Assembly: GCA_027422505.1 (NCBI GenBank)
Contig: JAPQWV010000050.1
Coordinates: 62,001 to 126,000, forward strand
Source of the DNA: Craterostigma plantagineum
Taxonomy: Eukaryota > Streptophyta > Magnoliopsida > Lamiales > Linderniaceae
Direction of reading: 5' to 3'
Length of the DNA: 64,000 nt
Shown: positions 45,119-56,005 of the stretch, in pieces
Position numbering within the stretch: position 1 is the first letter of the stretch
How the letters are laid out: each line of letters begins with the position of its first letter
The notes under the pieces: generated by a model
What the model saw: only the letters and a program-made list of their open reading frames with translations
The model's database searches: none
Told to the model about the DNA's origin: nothing
Translations under genes and position numbers: made by a program

Positions 45119-47975
45119 TGGGCGATCATAAAGTGCGCGCGAAGATATCATGGTAAATATAATTCAGTTATGATTTTTTGTATTTTGGTTCCGATTCTTG
45201 TTATACCAAAGCTATATTTGAGTATTTATTTTTTATGTTCTATATTATGCTCGTCAGGATGTAGTAGTTTCCTCTCCGCGTCGCATGCTTGATTGAAACA
45301 TTTGACAAGCTATCTGGTGGAACGAATGAAACTCACGAGTTGAAAGGTACACCAGCTAACATTAACTTAGGGCGTTCTTTCACACCGGAAACAAAAATCC
45401 CAGTTGTGGATATGGAATTTGAGACTGAAGAAGAAGCATATAACTTTTATAATGATTATGCACGTAGTGTTGGTTTTGGAATCAGGAGGCACACAGTTCA
45501 TTACGACAGTATTGATGGAAGACTATTGGATCGTGTATTCTGTTGTTCCAGCGAGGTCGTAGACGAAAAAATAACCGATATGTGGACGTCAAATCTCATC
45601 GTCTTGAGACTAGGAGTGGTTGTGGTGCAAAAATGAATATAAACGCACGTAAATCTGGCAAATATCATGTGGTCAAGTTTATTGCGGAGCATAGCGGACA
45701 CGAACTCGTCAGTCCAAATAAGAGTCACTTCTATAGGTCGCACGGGAAACTGACTGCAAAGCAAGCAACACAGGTGGATAATCTAGACAAATCTGGCATC
45801 CCCCCAACGGCTGGACTTCACTATTTGGTCAATCAAGCTGGAGGACGCGAGAATGTTGGTTTTGTTATTGCAGACTATAAAAACTATTTGCGATCGAAAA
45901 GAACATTAGATATGAAACCTGGGGATACAGGAGGTGTACTGGAATATTTACAGAAGAAACAGACTGAAGATCCAAATTTCTGTTACGCCATCCAGGTCGA
46001 TACGGCAGACTTATAACAAATATTTTCTGGGCAGATGGACAAATGATGATCGACTACGTTCATTTTGGCGATGTGGTGTCCTTTGACACCACCTACAGGA
46101 AAAATAAAGAAGATCGACCGTTTGCGCTTTTTGTCGGTGTCAATCATCATAAACAGTCAATTATTTTTGGAGCGGCATTGCTATATGATGAAACAGCTGA
46201 AACCTTTATGTGGCTATTTGATACCTTTGTTCGGTCAATGGGTGGAAAAAAGCCTACTACTATTCTTACAGACCAAGATGCCGCGATGGCAAAAGCTATA
46301 TCCGCAAAATGGCCTGAAACATGCCATCGTTTGTGCATTTGGCATATTTATCAAAATGCAGCTACACACCTTGGTAATGTCTTTTCTAGGTTCAGCGAGT
46401 TTGCAAAAGATTTTTCTAGTTGTATATACAATTATGAAGAGGAAGATGATTTTCTCAAGGCGTGGAAGGAGATGTTGAGAAAGTATGGGTTGGAAAATAA
46501 TGAGTGGCTTGAAAGGTTGTTTAACATTAAAGAAAAATGGGCCTTAGATTACGGACATCAAGTGTTTTGTGCAGATATGATCAGTACTCAGCGCAGCGAG
46601 AGCATGCATAGTTCTTTAAAAAGATATGTGAGTTATAAAATGAAGCTGTTACCCTTTTTTGAGCATTTTGAAAGGTTAACCGACGATCGTCAATATAAGG
46701 AGTTAAAGGCTGATTTTGTGATGAGGCAGACAACACCGAAAATATACCCGATTCAGATCTTGAGACACGCTTCAAATATCTACACGCAGGAAGTTTTCCA
46801 GTTATTTGAATCTGAATTCTGGAAGGCTTATGATTTATTAGTTGAGCTATCTAGTGAGTCCGAGACGATATCCGAGTACAAGGTTTCCACTTCCAATAAG
46901 CGCCACCAACACACAGTCAGATTGAACTCCGTGAGCGAAAACGTTTCATGTAGCTGCAAAAAATTTGAATTCGCTAGAATCTTGTGTTCTCATGTCCTCA
47001 AAGTACTTGGTATAAGAAATATATCTTCAATTCCTGAAGATTATATAAAACGAAAATGGACTAAAAATGCTAAGAAAGGGTTTCTGACAATTTCTTCCCA
47101 CGGTCATGATGAGAGGAGCTTTGGGATTGATGAGGAACATGCTAAAAAGATATTGGTTGGAGAAAGGTATAAAGATCTATGCAAGACGTATAGTCAATTA
47201 GCTTCAAAGGCAGCGCTGACAGAGGAGACGTATCAGCAGACTAAAGATGTTCTTCTTAAGATGATTGAAGAAACAGATGAAGCTCTCGATAACATCTATT
47301 CTTCAAAATCATCTGAGACTTCCAAATATATTGGAAAAGGAGTTTTGACTAGAAAAATGGATGACGAACCAGTTGATGCGATAAAAGGATGGAAGCAAAA
47401 AAGGGCTTCGCGACTCAAATCTGGAAAGAGGGTTAAAAGCGGATTAGAACAGGCGATAAAGAAGCCAAAAAGGTCAAAACAGGTAAAGCATACAAATGCT
47501 AAGGTAAAATTTTGCTAAATTGTGTTATTATACGACTGCAGAAACTAGCTAATGTCTTGCTTAATTACAGGAACCTAAGCAGTGCACGCCAAGCTTGGAA
47601 ATTGATCATCGTATAGGAGAAAAGTACGATATAGCTTGTTCGGATATTCCTCATCCTACAATGCCGGTCGATTCGTTGTTCCTTTTACCAGCATCCCAAT
47701 CGTCACAGGTATGTCATTTAGAAATACGTTCATCTTTCACATAAGAAGTTAATCATTACTCCATAATTTTAACTGCAACAGATATCAAGTTCATCTGTTC
47801 AACACCAAAATTCTCAATGGTGGTACCAATCACAGTTCCAACGACATAGCTCAAGTTTGACGGAATTGCTACAGGTTAAATACCTCCATTTGGATATGTT
47901 GTTGATGATACAAAATAATATGATTTTTTGTATATGAATTTTCAGGCACAGATGCAACAACGAAGTTACGGGTTG
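45119..47975 (+). pseudogene. FAR1/FHY3-type (MULE transposase-derived) gene, frameshifted
   Basis: Exons appear to be 45119-45153, 45258-47503, 47571-47708, 47782-47874 and a last piece from 47946. Domains in order: FAR1 DNA-binding ('MEFETEEEAYNFYNDYARSV', then 'KSHRLETRSGCGAKM'), MULE transposase ('VVSFDTTYRKNKEDRPFALF', 'TILTDQDAAMAKAI', 'CHRLCIWHI') and SWIM zinc finger ('VSCSCKKFEFARILCSHVL'). These proteins are light-signalling factors or transposases. Three single- or double-base losses break the frame: near 45291-45295 (compared with the copy at 51.1 kb), near 45552 after FCCSSE, and near 46011 where TTATAA ends the frame before TNIFWADGQ. The C-terminal exons keep in-frame splice sites. 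TIR-like sequence at about 44525-44770 suggests a transposon rather than a host gene. Confidence 0.8.
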
Positions 47976-49872
47976 TCTTTTACCAATCTGACTTTGCTTT
48001 GCAATCTATTTCTCACCTTTTCTTCCACAAAGATATCCTTGGATGCTTTCTTGATCTTCAAAGATTTCATACTGACTTTTGATTTTATCTTTGACCAATT
48101 GGGCTTATCCAACAAATTCCCCCTTAAGCTCGATCTTCTTTCGGTCTTTCACCCTAGTTAAACTCAACTCTTTTTCGTGTATCATACGTTGCAGCTCGTC
48201 ACTAGGCGTCTCTAAATACCTTCGTAATTCTCTCCATATTTGTTGTCCAGCCGTACTCGTCAGTTATCAGATAGCTCGGTGAGTCGGCAACCTTATCGTA
48301 GACGATCATCTTTTCTATTTTATCGCCCACGATATCTTTATTGTCCGGATAGAGATTCTTGAAGGACTTATTCTTCTTTCTCTTCCTCAATTTTGTCGTC
48401 TAGCTTCTGCCCTTCTTTAGCTTCTGACCTTCTTGAGAGAGAGAGAGAGAGAGGGAGAGAGAGAGAAGAGAGAGACCATGATGGCATCTTTCTCTGTATT
48501 GCCACTTATCGACCTAGAGCAATTTGCCGAACTCGCTCCACCTTTCTTAAAATTTCTTTTCACATGCTCAGATTGTTTACACGTCTAGCAAATTACCGCT
48601 TTATTCTTTCTTTTTCTATCACCAACAAACAAAACTTCATCCTTTAATGAGTTGCTCTGTCCACCATCTAGCAATCTCTTCTCTGAAAGAAGTTACCAGT
48701 TACTTCAGAAAAGACAATATTCTCCTTTCCACAAATCAAGATCCACTTCAAGTGTTCATAAGAAGTGAAGAGATTAGATGAGTCTCAGCGCCCGATCCGC
48801 ATTGTCAATTTTGCCTCAATGGATTTTAGATATGAGACGAACCCATTGAGATTGCTTAAGTGATCAGAGATACTTTGACGTTCCGTCATCCACAATGTAT
48901 GAAACTTCTCCTCCAAATACACCCGATTTGAGACGTCTGATACAACACCTCGAGCTTTTCCATAATGCTTTTATTAACGAAATTCCATGCGCATTTACAA
49001 GAATTGGCCAGATGTAGTTGATCGCACTTTCTGCTCTCAAATCTTGTTCCTCTTAATCATCATCACGCATCACAATTTTGCCCACACTGGTTGCTTCCTC
49101 ACTCTTGCTGATAGCACTGCATTTGGGAATTCCTTGTCATTCGAAGCTTTGTGAAATCTTAACTGAATCATAATATCCTTCACCTACAGTTGTCACAAGC
49201 CAAAATCGATTCTTTCATCAAGATTCTCCACATCAAAACTTGCCAGATTTGAAGACTTACTTCCGATTCTTGGATTAGTGAACACAACTTCATAGAAACC
49301 CAAGAAATCTGTCAGTCGAAATTCTTTTGCGCTCAAGCTCCATCTGCCATTAGCTCCACCGTACGAATAAACCTCACGTCCATCTTTTCTGATATGGAAG
49401 ATTAGACAACGCTGCAATTACATACTTAGAATACCGACTAGGCTTATCTAGCTCGAATACCACTTGCTGGGAATTCGGAGACACTGAAATTCCGCTAGAA
49501 TTTGTCATGAAAATGTAAAAGCGTAGAAAATAACAACACAAAGATTTAACATGGAAAACCCCATACTCACAAAGAGGGAAAAACCACCCGGGCACAAAGC
49601 CTTACAAAATATGCTATGTGAAAAGTATAACCATTCAATTCTTCAATTCTCACCTATACCTAAACCTAATAATGACAACCAAAAAGTAATTGTACACGCT
49701 AACCTGAACTTTCACCCAAAAGGAATTTTCTTAGAGTTAACTGTTAACACATATTAATTTTATATTGATAGTGTTGTCGTACCTAAACTACATGGTTAGC
49801 CCTTCACGTATAGGAGAGAAAACTCACATGCCTTCTTATCACATATGGTGTGGGATAAATGATACCAACAAT
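47976..49872 (-). mobile_element. Decayed LTR element related to the 19.4-21.9 kb element
   Basis: At 49381-49470 the plus strand (TCTTTTCTGATATGGAAGAT ... 'TCGAATACCACT' then TGCTGGGAATT) parallels the junction at 21297-21388 (TCTTTTCTGATGTGGAAGAT ... 'TCTGATACCACT' then TGTTGGGGTT), so a degenerate primer-binding site and LTR start are recognisable in minus orientation. The LTR would run from 49467 to about 49872. At 48100-48125 'TATCCAACAAATTCCCCCTT' looks like the other LTR end and purine tract (minus strand). The left LTR is truncated or missing where it meets the last FAR1-like exon. No intact gene. Confidence 0.45.
48434..48476. repeat. (GA)n microsatellite
   Basis: Run of GAGAGA with a few interruptions, about 43 bp, inside the decayed LTR element. 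Confidence 0.9.
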
Positions 49873-50196
49873 TTCTTTAAACCAAATTTGCTCCCTCAAG
49901 TTTATGCTAGAGATTTAACGAGCATCAGTATCCCAATACTTCGAAATACTTGCGTTTGTTTTGCACAATAACAACAATATCGAAACTAGATCAATTTTTT
50001 ATGAATTCCCAACTGATCAAACAAATTTTTAATCAAAACGAAGACATCCATCCACCAGCTGTGATTATGCTGCAATTGTAATTCCGAACACAAACACCGT
50101 AGCTAGCTAGATAGAATCAGTACTACCGTAGCGCCTTTCTTGAAATAAGACCAAGGCATCTACATAATCTTGTTCCTCAAACTCTGGAAAGTTCTT
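49873..50196 (-). other. 3' flank of the cis-prenyltransferase gene
   Basis: On the minus strand 50196-50107 continues the prenyltransferase reading frame beyond the TAG at 50197-50199 ('KNFPEFEEQDYVDAL' and on) to a second TAG at 50107-50109. This is the ancestral C-terminal tail, now outside the open frame. The rest is A/T-rich with no feature. Confidence 0.65.
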
Positions 50197-52199
50197 CTAG
50201 ACGAAAACAAGCTCAGCATCAGCCAACTGCCAAAGCATGAAGTTGCTTATCCTCTGCTCACCGCTCGTTCGTATGAGAACATCCGGGAATTTCGTCGAGC
50301 ACCTCGTCTGTAGTTCGCCTCCAAAGAGGGCATCATCGATGTCTTCAACTTGCAGTAAACCGTCTTTGACTTTTGTCGCGATGCTCTTTGTCGCCTGCAT
50401 TATATCGTATCGACCGCTGTAGTTTAGCCCTATCAATATATGAAGCCCATTCTTCGTTTTGGTCCTCTCTTCTGCTGATTCGATCACTTCCAACAACGAA
50501 TCTCTAAGCTTCGATCGATCTCCCATGAAATTTAGTCGAATGTTCAACCTAATGCATGCGTCATTAATTTTACTTCATTTTTTATTCAAATATATATTTA
50601 TTTATCTAATATATAACGTGGAAATTTCGAAAAGCCAAAGCTAGACAATTAGGTCACCAAAACTTTGTTCGTGCAATAGTTGTGGCGGACGGCTCTATTC
50701 CACATCTGTATTCCACTACGTATTCCACCCATTAATATTAATATTAAATAATGATTAATAATCCTTTCTTCTCTCTTCTTCCCAACATTGACGTAATTAT
50801 CATTTTCTCTCACATAAAACCCTATTCTTCTTCTATTCATCTTCTATAGTACTATTTACACCTTTAATTTTATAATTTCTTGGACTGGAAATTAAAACAT
50901 CTTTTTTAGAAATAGTTATGAGCAATCATAATACTTCGCGTGAAGATCATACGGTAATATCTATTCCTCTATTGTTATTGGTAATTTGTTTCTGGATTTT
51001 TTTTTAAAGTTTGATTATCCATTGTATATCTGTTATAATATTTGTGTTCTCATGTTTAATTATTATGTTTGATAGGATGAAGGTAATGTCTCCGCGCTTC
51101 GCAAGCTTGATTTCGAAACGGTTGATGTCAGATCAGATAAAAGAGATGAATTTGGCGAGTTGAATGGTACAACGAAAGGGATTAATGAACGACATTCTTC
51201 CATACCGGAAGCAAAAATTCCAACGCTAAACATGGAATTTGAGACTGAACGAGATGCGTACCAGTTTTACAACGACAACGCACGTAGAGTTGGCTTTGGA
51301 ATTAGGCCGTTCACTATGACAGTAATGGCGGAAAACTTTTGAATCGGGTATTTTGTTGTTCTAGTGAGTCATATACGAAAGGACAAACGAGATGTGAATG
51401 TCAAATCTCGTCGTCTTGAGAGTAGAAGTGGTTCGAAAATGAAGATAAACACACATAAATCAGGCAAATATCAAGTGGTTAAGTTTATTGCCGAACACAA
51501 TGGGCACGGACTGGTCAGTCCAAATAAGAGTCACTTCTGTAGGTCGCACAGAAAAGTGACTGCAAAGCAAGCAATGTAGGTGGCTTAGACAAATCTGGCA
51601 TCCCACCGAAGGCTGGACTTCAATACTTAGCAAGTCAATCGCGAGAAATAGTTACAGATGAAGCGCAAGCAAACCAATTGATAAAGCGCGAGAAATAGAT
51701 GGTCTATGAAATGAAGTTCGATACAACTCATTGACACGCTTTCAACTTTCTTCTCTTTTATATTCATCTCGACAATTTTTATTTTGAAATATTTGGCTCT
51801 ACTATATTTTATTTTATCGATTTACATGTTTCTTAAGTACACCAATGTTATGTTGAACTTGCTTATTAACTCGTGAAATTATTTTTCTATTACCAATAGT
51901 ATTGACATAATCTGCTTCACTTTTATTCTGTTTTACATTTAATTTAAAGTTTCCTAATTTAGAAAGTAGGGGAGAGAAAATAAGATTTGATGAGTGAGAA
52001 AAATAAATCGATATGAGAGAGAAGAGATGTGATGTTGGGATGTGTTTGAAGGGGAGAGATTGTCATGACTAGGATTATTAATTGTTATTTAATTTTAATA
52101 TTAATGGGTGGATAATGTAGTGGAATATAGATGTGGAATAGAGGATCCCTTCCGATTGTGCAAAGTTAACGAATTCCCAATGAGCACTATAAATATATA

Positions 52200-52234
<35 letters not shown>

Positions 52235-52705
52235 CGACAAATGAAAATTCATACGGTATAAATAATATACCTATCAAAGTCATCAGCATAAGTACCCATG
52301 GCATGTTCAAACAAGGTCATCAGTAGTTCAACCTCCTCCTGCAACACCATTAATTACAAACAAGTATTGACATATTATCTACATCTAAACCAGTGGCGGA
52401 GCCACGTGAGAACCATTGGGGTGCATGGACCCCACTCAAAAACTTTTATAGAAAAAATCAAATAATACTTAATTTGAGCTAATATTTGCAAGAATGACCC
52501 CAATGAAGTATAATATTCAAAAACATTAGATCCCACTAAAGTATTATTTTCAAAAGTAGACCCCATTAAATAATTGTTTTTATTTAAATTGGACCCACTG
52601 ATTTTTAGGTCTAGCTCTCTACTATTATAAAACCAAGAATGTGGCAAGTTCCCACGGCAGGTTGCAGGTCATTATTTAGCTTTAATATAGTATATGGTAC
52701 ATACA

Positions 52706-52762
<57 letters not shown>

Positions 52763-54157
52763 CAGAGGAATGAGATGGTGCTCACATGTGAGCACCTTAT
52801 ATGGCACCTACTGATTTGGTACCGATTCGTGCCAAATCAGCATGCCACTTCAACATCAAATATAATGTGGCATTAATCAACACATCTTATGTGTCATAGA
52901 TAAGATGTATTGATTAATGCCACATCACATTTGATTAATCAACACATCACACATATGCCGCTGATGTGGCATGTTCACGTCTTATGTGGCCCTTGTTGTG
53001 TGGCTTTGATATATTCCACGTGAACATGGCACATCAGCATCATATGTGCCGAGATACCTAAGATGTATTGATTAATGCCACATCACATTTGATGTTGAAG
53101 TGGCATGCCGATTTGGCACGAATCGGTGCCAAATCAGCAGGTGTCCATATAAGGTCCTCACATAGGTGAGCACCATATTATATATATATATATATATATA
53201 CCATGTTTAACTGCAAATATAAATGGTAAATCAATATTCCAATATGAATTAGAATAAAATCGCATAAATTTTAAAAAATTAATACTCCAACGTGATCTAT
53301 AACTATACCCCTAAACTTAATTGAAATTGAAAAATGATCAATAGTGCAAATGAACCTATAATTTAGTTACAATTCTCTTTTAGTTCATTTAATTAAATAA
53401 AGTGAATTATAATAATAAATTGTGATTTTGTATGATTGAAAGTTTCTATTATTTTTCATAAGAATAAATTAGTAAACATTTTATTATAAATAAATATATG
53501 AAGGATATGTATTGTGAATAGTTTTCTATAGAGGGAATGATAGAGGAAATGGTTGGAGTTTGGTTCGAAGATAATGTTCTGACGAATATAAAGTAATTAC
53601 ATTGTAGCAGCTCCATAGGGAGGAATCGTCGGTGATGACCTTATGAATTGACTTCAATGGGCTAAGTATTTTCATTAATTTCCATTATCATTTATTACAG
53701 ATTGCATTGGCCGTTTTTTAAATTTTTGTAGCCCCGTCACATAACAAAGTGCCTAAAATTTTTAAAAAAGATACTTTTCCCCTTTCATGAATTAGGCAGA
53801 TGTATATGATGAATGAATGTTAGTTATATATCTGAGGAAAAAAGTGCGTGGTAGAGATGTTGTAAGTGTCTACCTAAACACATCTCTTTAATATAATTTT
53901 GGTGGTTAAGAAATCTTGATACCAATCATGAATGCTCCACTCTTGCAAACAAAGTGATTTAAAATCTCAAGCTAGTCGATATTGTAATTGAATTATATAG
54001 GACAACTATAGTAGTAATTAGCAACATTATTGTATCACATTACATGTATATTTGACATCTCATCATCTAATTTGTTTATAAGCATATTAACCACCTTAAC
54101 CATTCAATTCGTGGGAACGGTTGCATAGAAGCCGCACAACTTGCGGCCACGTTATCA

Positions 54158-54200
<43 letters not shown>

Positions 54201-54698
54201 ACTTAATTATGTTTTTGGGGGAGTGTCATTCTAAGGTCATCAAAACTAAGGGGTGACAATTCCATGACAATACATTTCTAAGTTGAAAATTTTTGAGGAA
54301 ACTAAACGCTGAAAACCTAATTTCAGCAAGAATCAACACATGTGACACTTAATTTAAGGGGGAGGGGGGGGAGTCCTACGTCTCATTTAATTGAACCAAA
54401 CATGTGATGGTTGACTTACACCGGGACGAGTCCAATTTTCTGTTGAGAACACGAAGAGCGAAATGGTTTCGATTCCCCATTTGCAAGATAGAAAGGTGAG
54501 TTCCATCATCACTCTTTGTCCCTGTTGATGACCAGATTCCACGGGCAAGCCACTCTTCTTAGCCCACCTTCGATTTCCGTCCAATATGAAGGCAACGTGT
54601 TTCGGCATAAGCTCAGGGTTCAACTTCTCGGGCAGTGCCTCTTTACCTATCATGTTTCGCGCGCTTTCACGCTTCGACGCGATATAAAAAAACAGCAA
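50197..54698 (-). CDS. cis-Prenyltransferase (dehydrodolichyl/polyprenyl diphosphate synthase-like), premature stop
   Basis: Exons 54698-54420, 52338-52271 and 50548-50197 join in frame to 232 aa. The enzyme family condenses isopentenyl diphosphate onto allylic diphosphates in cis. Motif I is HVAFILDGNRRWAKK (Asp40 is the catalytic aspartate). Next come 'SGHQQGQRVMMEL', 'FVFSTENWTRPG', the exon-2 peptide 'EEVELLMTLFEHAMGTYADD', 'LNIRLNFMGDR', 'LNYSGRYDI' and motif V 'DVLIRTSGEQRISNFMLWQ'. Splice sites are GT-AG. A TAG after 'AELVFV' removes a tail of about 30 residues that is still readable downstream, so the product is short for the family (usually 250-300 aa or more). Introns of 1.7 and 2.1 kb are swollen by transposons. 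There is no clear transit peptide. It may be a pseudogene; all catalytic motifs are upstream of the stop. Confidence 0.82.
50660..52170. mobile_element. Deleted FAR1-type MULE inside a prenyltransferase intron
   Basis: Terminal inverted repeats are visible: left CTCTATTCCACATCTGTATT...CCACCCATTAATATTAA (from 50693) and right, as the complement of 52070-52145, CTCTATTCCACATCTATATT...CCACCCATTAATATTAA. Weaker similarity reaches outward to AACTTTG (50661, 52168). It encloses a truncated FAR1-like coding piece. I cannot find a clean 9-bp target duplication. The element lies wholly within intron 2 of the cis-prenyltransferase gene, in the opposite orientation. Confidence 0.7.
50920..51670 (+). pseudogene. 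Truncated FAR1-like transposase fragment
   Basis: First exon 50920-50955 (MSNHNTSREDHT), second from 51075. It follows the 45.1-kb copy closely ('MEFETERDAYQFYNDNARRV', 'KIPTLN', 'SGKYQVVKFIAEHNGHGLVS', 'PNKSHFCRSHRKVTAKQA'). A small deletion near 51308 breaks the frame before the RVFCCSS block, TAG at 51577 interrupts the next frame, and homology stops near 51640. The transposase and SWIM domains are gone. The first two exons read cleaner than those of the 45.1-kb copy. Confidence 0.75.
52189..52233. repeat. (TA)n microsatellite
   Basis: About 45 bp of AT dinucleotides in intron 1/exon 2 border region of the prenyltransferase gene, just 3' (minus sense) of exon 2. Confidence 0.9.
52392..52640. 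mobile_element. Decayed 'AGTGGCGGAGCCA' element
   Basis: The left end CAGTGGCGGAGCCACGTGAG is a terminal sequence common to many dispersed plant transposons. The right end 'TTAGGTCTAGCTCTCTACT' looks like its decayed partner (usual form GGTCTGGCTCCGCCACTG). Internal repeats of GACCCCA/GACCCCATTAA. No target duplication is recognised. It lies in the prenyltransferase intron 1. Confidence 0.45.
52708..52762. repeat. (TA)n(GA)n compound microsatellite
   Basis: (TA)n followed directly by (GA)n, about 55 bp, next to the foldback MITE. Confidence 0.9.
52775..53176. mobile_element. 402-bp foldback MITE in the prenyltransferase intron
   Basis: The two halves are inverted complements over about 130-150 bp: ATGGTGCTCAC..., 'TGATTTGG.ACCGATTCGTGCCAAATCAGC', 'GCCACTTCAACATCAAATAT' and 'TAATCAACACATCTTA' on the left reappear in reverse on the right. 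The left end contains the perfect 20-bp palindrome GGTGCTCACATGTGAGCACC (52777-52796). It is bordered by TA-rich microsatellites. Non-coding; its transcript would be a long hairpin. Confidence 0.85.
53177..53200. repeat. (TA)n microsatellite
   Basis: Short TA run abutting the right end of the foldback MITE. Confidence 0.85.
54158..54198. repeat. (TA)n microsatellite
   Basis: About 41 bp of TA repeats in prenyltransferase intron 1, 220 bp before exon 1 (in plus coordinates). Confidence 0.9.
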
Positions 54699-55915
54699 GC
54701 TAGATTATGTATGTGTCTAGTTCTAGCAAGTGATCGAAGACTTCGTGTGTTATATATAGTAGAGTGACAAGTTATTGTCAGATAGTAATAACGTTCCACA
54801 ATTCCTTGAGAATTAAGGCACGCAATGAATGATCATGTGCGGCATTAATTTGTTGTTCAAGATGGATGATACGTAACGTTGTTGCATCTTTCTGTGGTTG
54901 CTTGTACAGGTGATGAGTGAATAACAAACCATCTCGTCTCTGAGAAGATGAAAATAATATACAAGTTTTTCAAACTAGTAAAGAAGTAATTGTATCTCAC
55001 TGCAACGGAACGATGTTTTACATGTCTTCTATATCTTCTGTTATATTAAAAATGTTGGGCCGCCTTTGTATGGCATTTATATATAGTATTTTGGCCTCTA
55101 CGGTTTTAGTTTAATATATCGATTTTACGGATCAATATTTTTATATGCATACAAATCATATATATTTTTTTATTTTTGTCATTTCATCTATTAAATATTC
55201 TGAATTGACTATAAAGTAATGTTATATATCGCATCACACTCAAGTCAACCAGTGAGTCCCTTCGGTGGTTGACGTGCTATGTAATAGAATACTAAGTTAT
55301 CAAATCAAATTTGATTCAGCGAAGTTCGACTTTAATCGGATAGGTGATTCATCTCGAATTTTAATGCCGATTAAATTGCCTCATTTGGACAATCTTTCCA
55401 ACAATAAGACGCGGCCCACGGCTTAAAGTCAAGTATTTGTTGACCTCAGGTTGCATTCACTTCACATGGGCAAAAATATATGAACAGTTCGAAATAAGAC
55501 AATTTTATTTATAACAATGATGTGGAGGAAATTGTGCAATATCATAAACATGAATAAGGATTTAAACATAATACATATATATATGTGATAATTCATATTA
55601 GACAAAACAGAAAACGTACGTTGGCAACCACATATTGAATCCAAATCCCCCCCAAGCTTTCGACATATAAATATTCAGATAGACTTCATCATTTGCGATT
55701 AGGGTCCAACATTGTCTCAATCCCTTACATATGCTAAATATGGCTAAGCAAAAGGCGTCACTATGACTGCTGCGGCCTTCAGCCGCTTCCTTAAAACCCT
55801 AAATAACAACAAAAATGTTCATCTGCTGCTGACTTCAAGCACTATGAAGACGATATATTCAAAACGTCATGTTTGTTTCCATTCACATTATTAAGATAGC
55901 CTCGCATCTCTCTAT
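54699..55915. other. Intergenic region between two divergent genes
   Basis: It contains the upstream regions of the minus-strand prenyltransferase and of the plus-strand EDGP-like gene. No coding, RNA or repeat structure stands out. Confidence 0.5.
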
Positions 55916-55922
55916 TATAAAA
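55916..55922 (+). promoter_or_regulatory. Candidate TATA box of the EDGP-like gene
   Basis: TATAAAA, 84 bp upstream of the start codon, followed by a pyrimidine-rich leader (TCTCTCCTCC). Confidence 0.55.
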
Positions 55923-56005
55923 CTTACTACAACGACTCAGATTAACACATTTTAATCTCTCCTCCTTACATATCTTAGATACTCACACAGTTTCCATAAC
56001 CTCAA

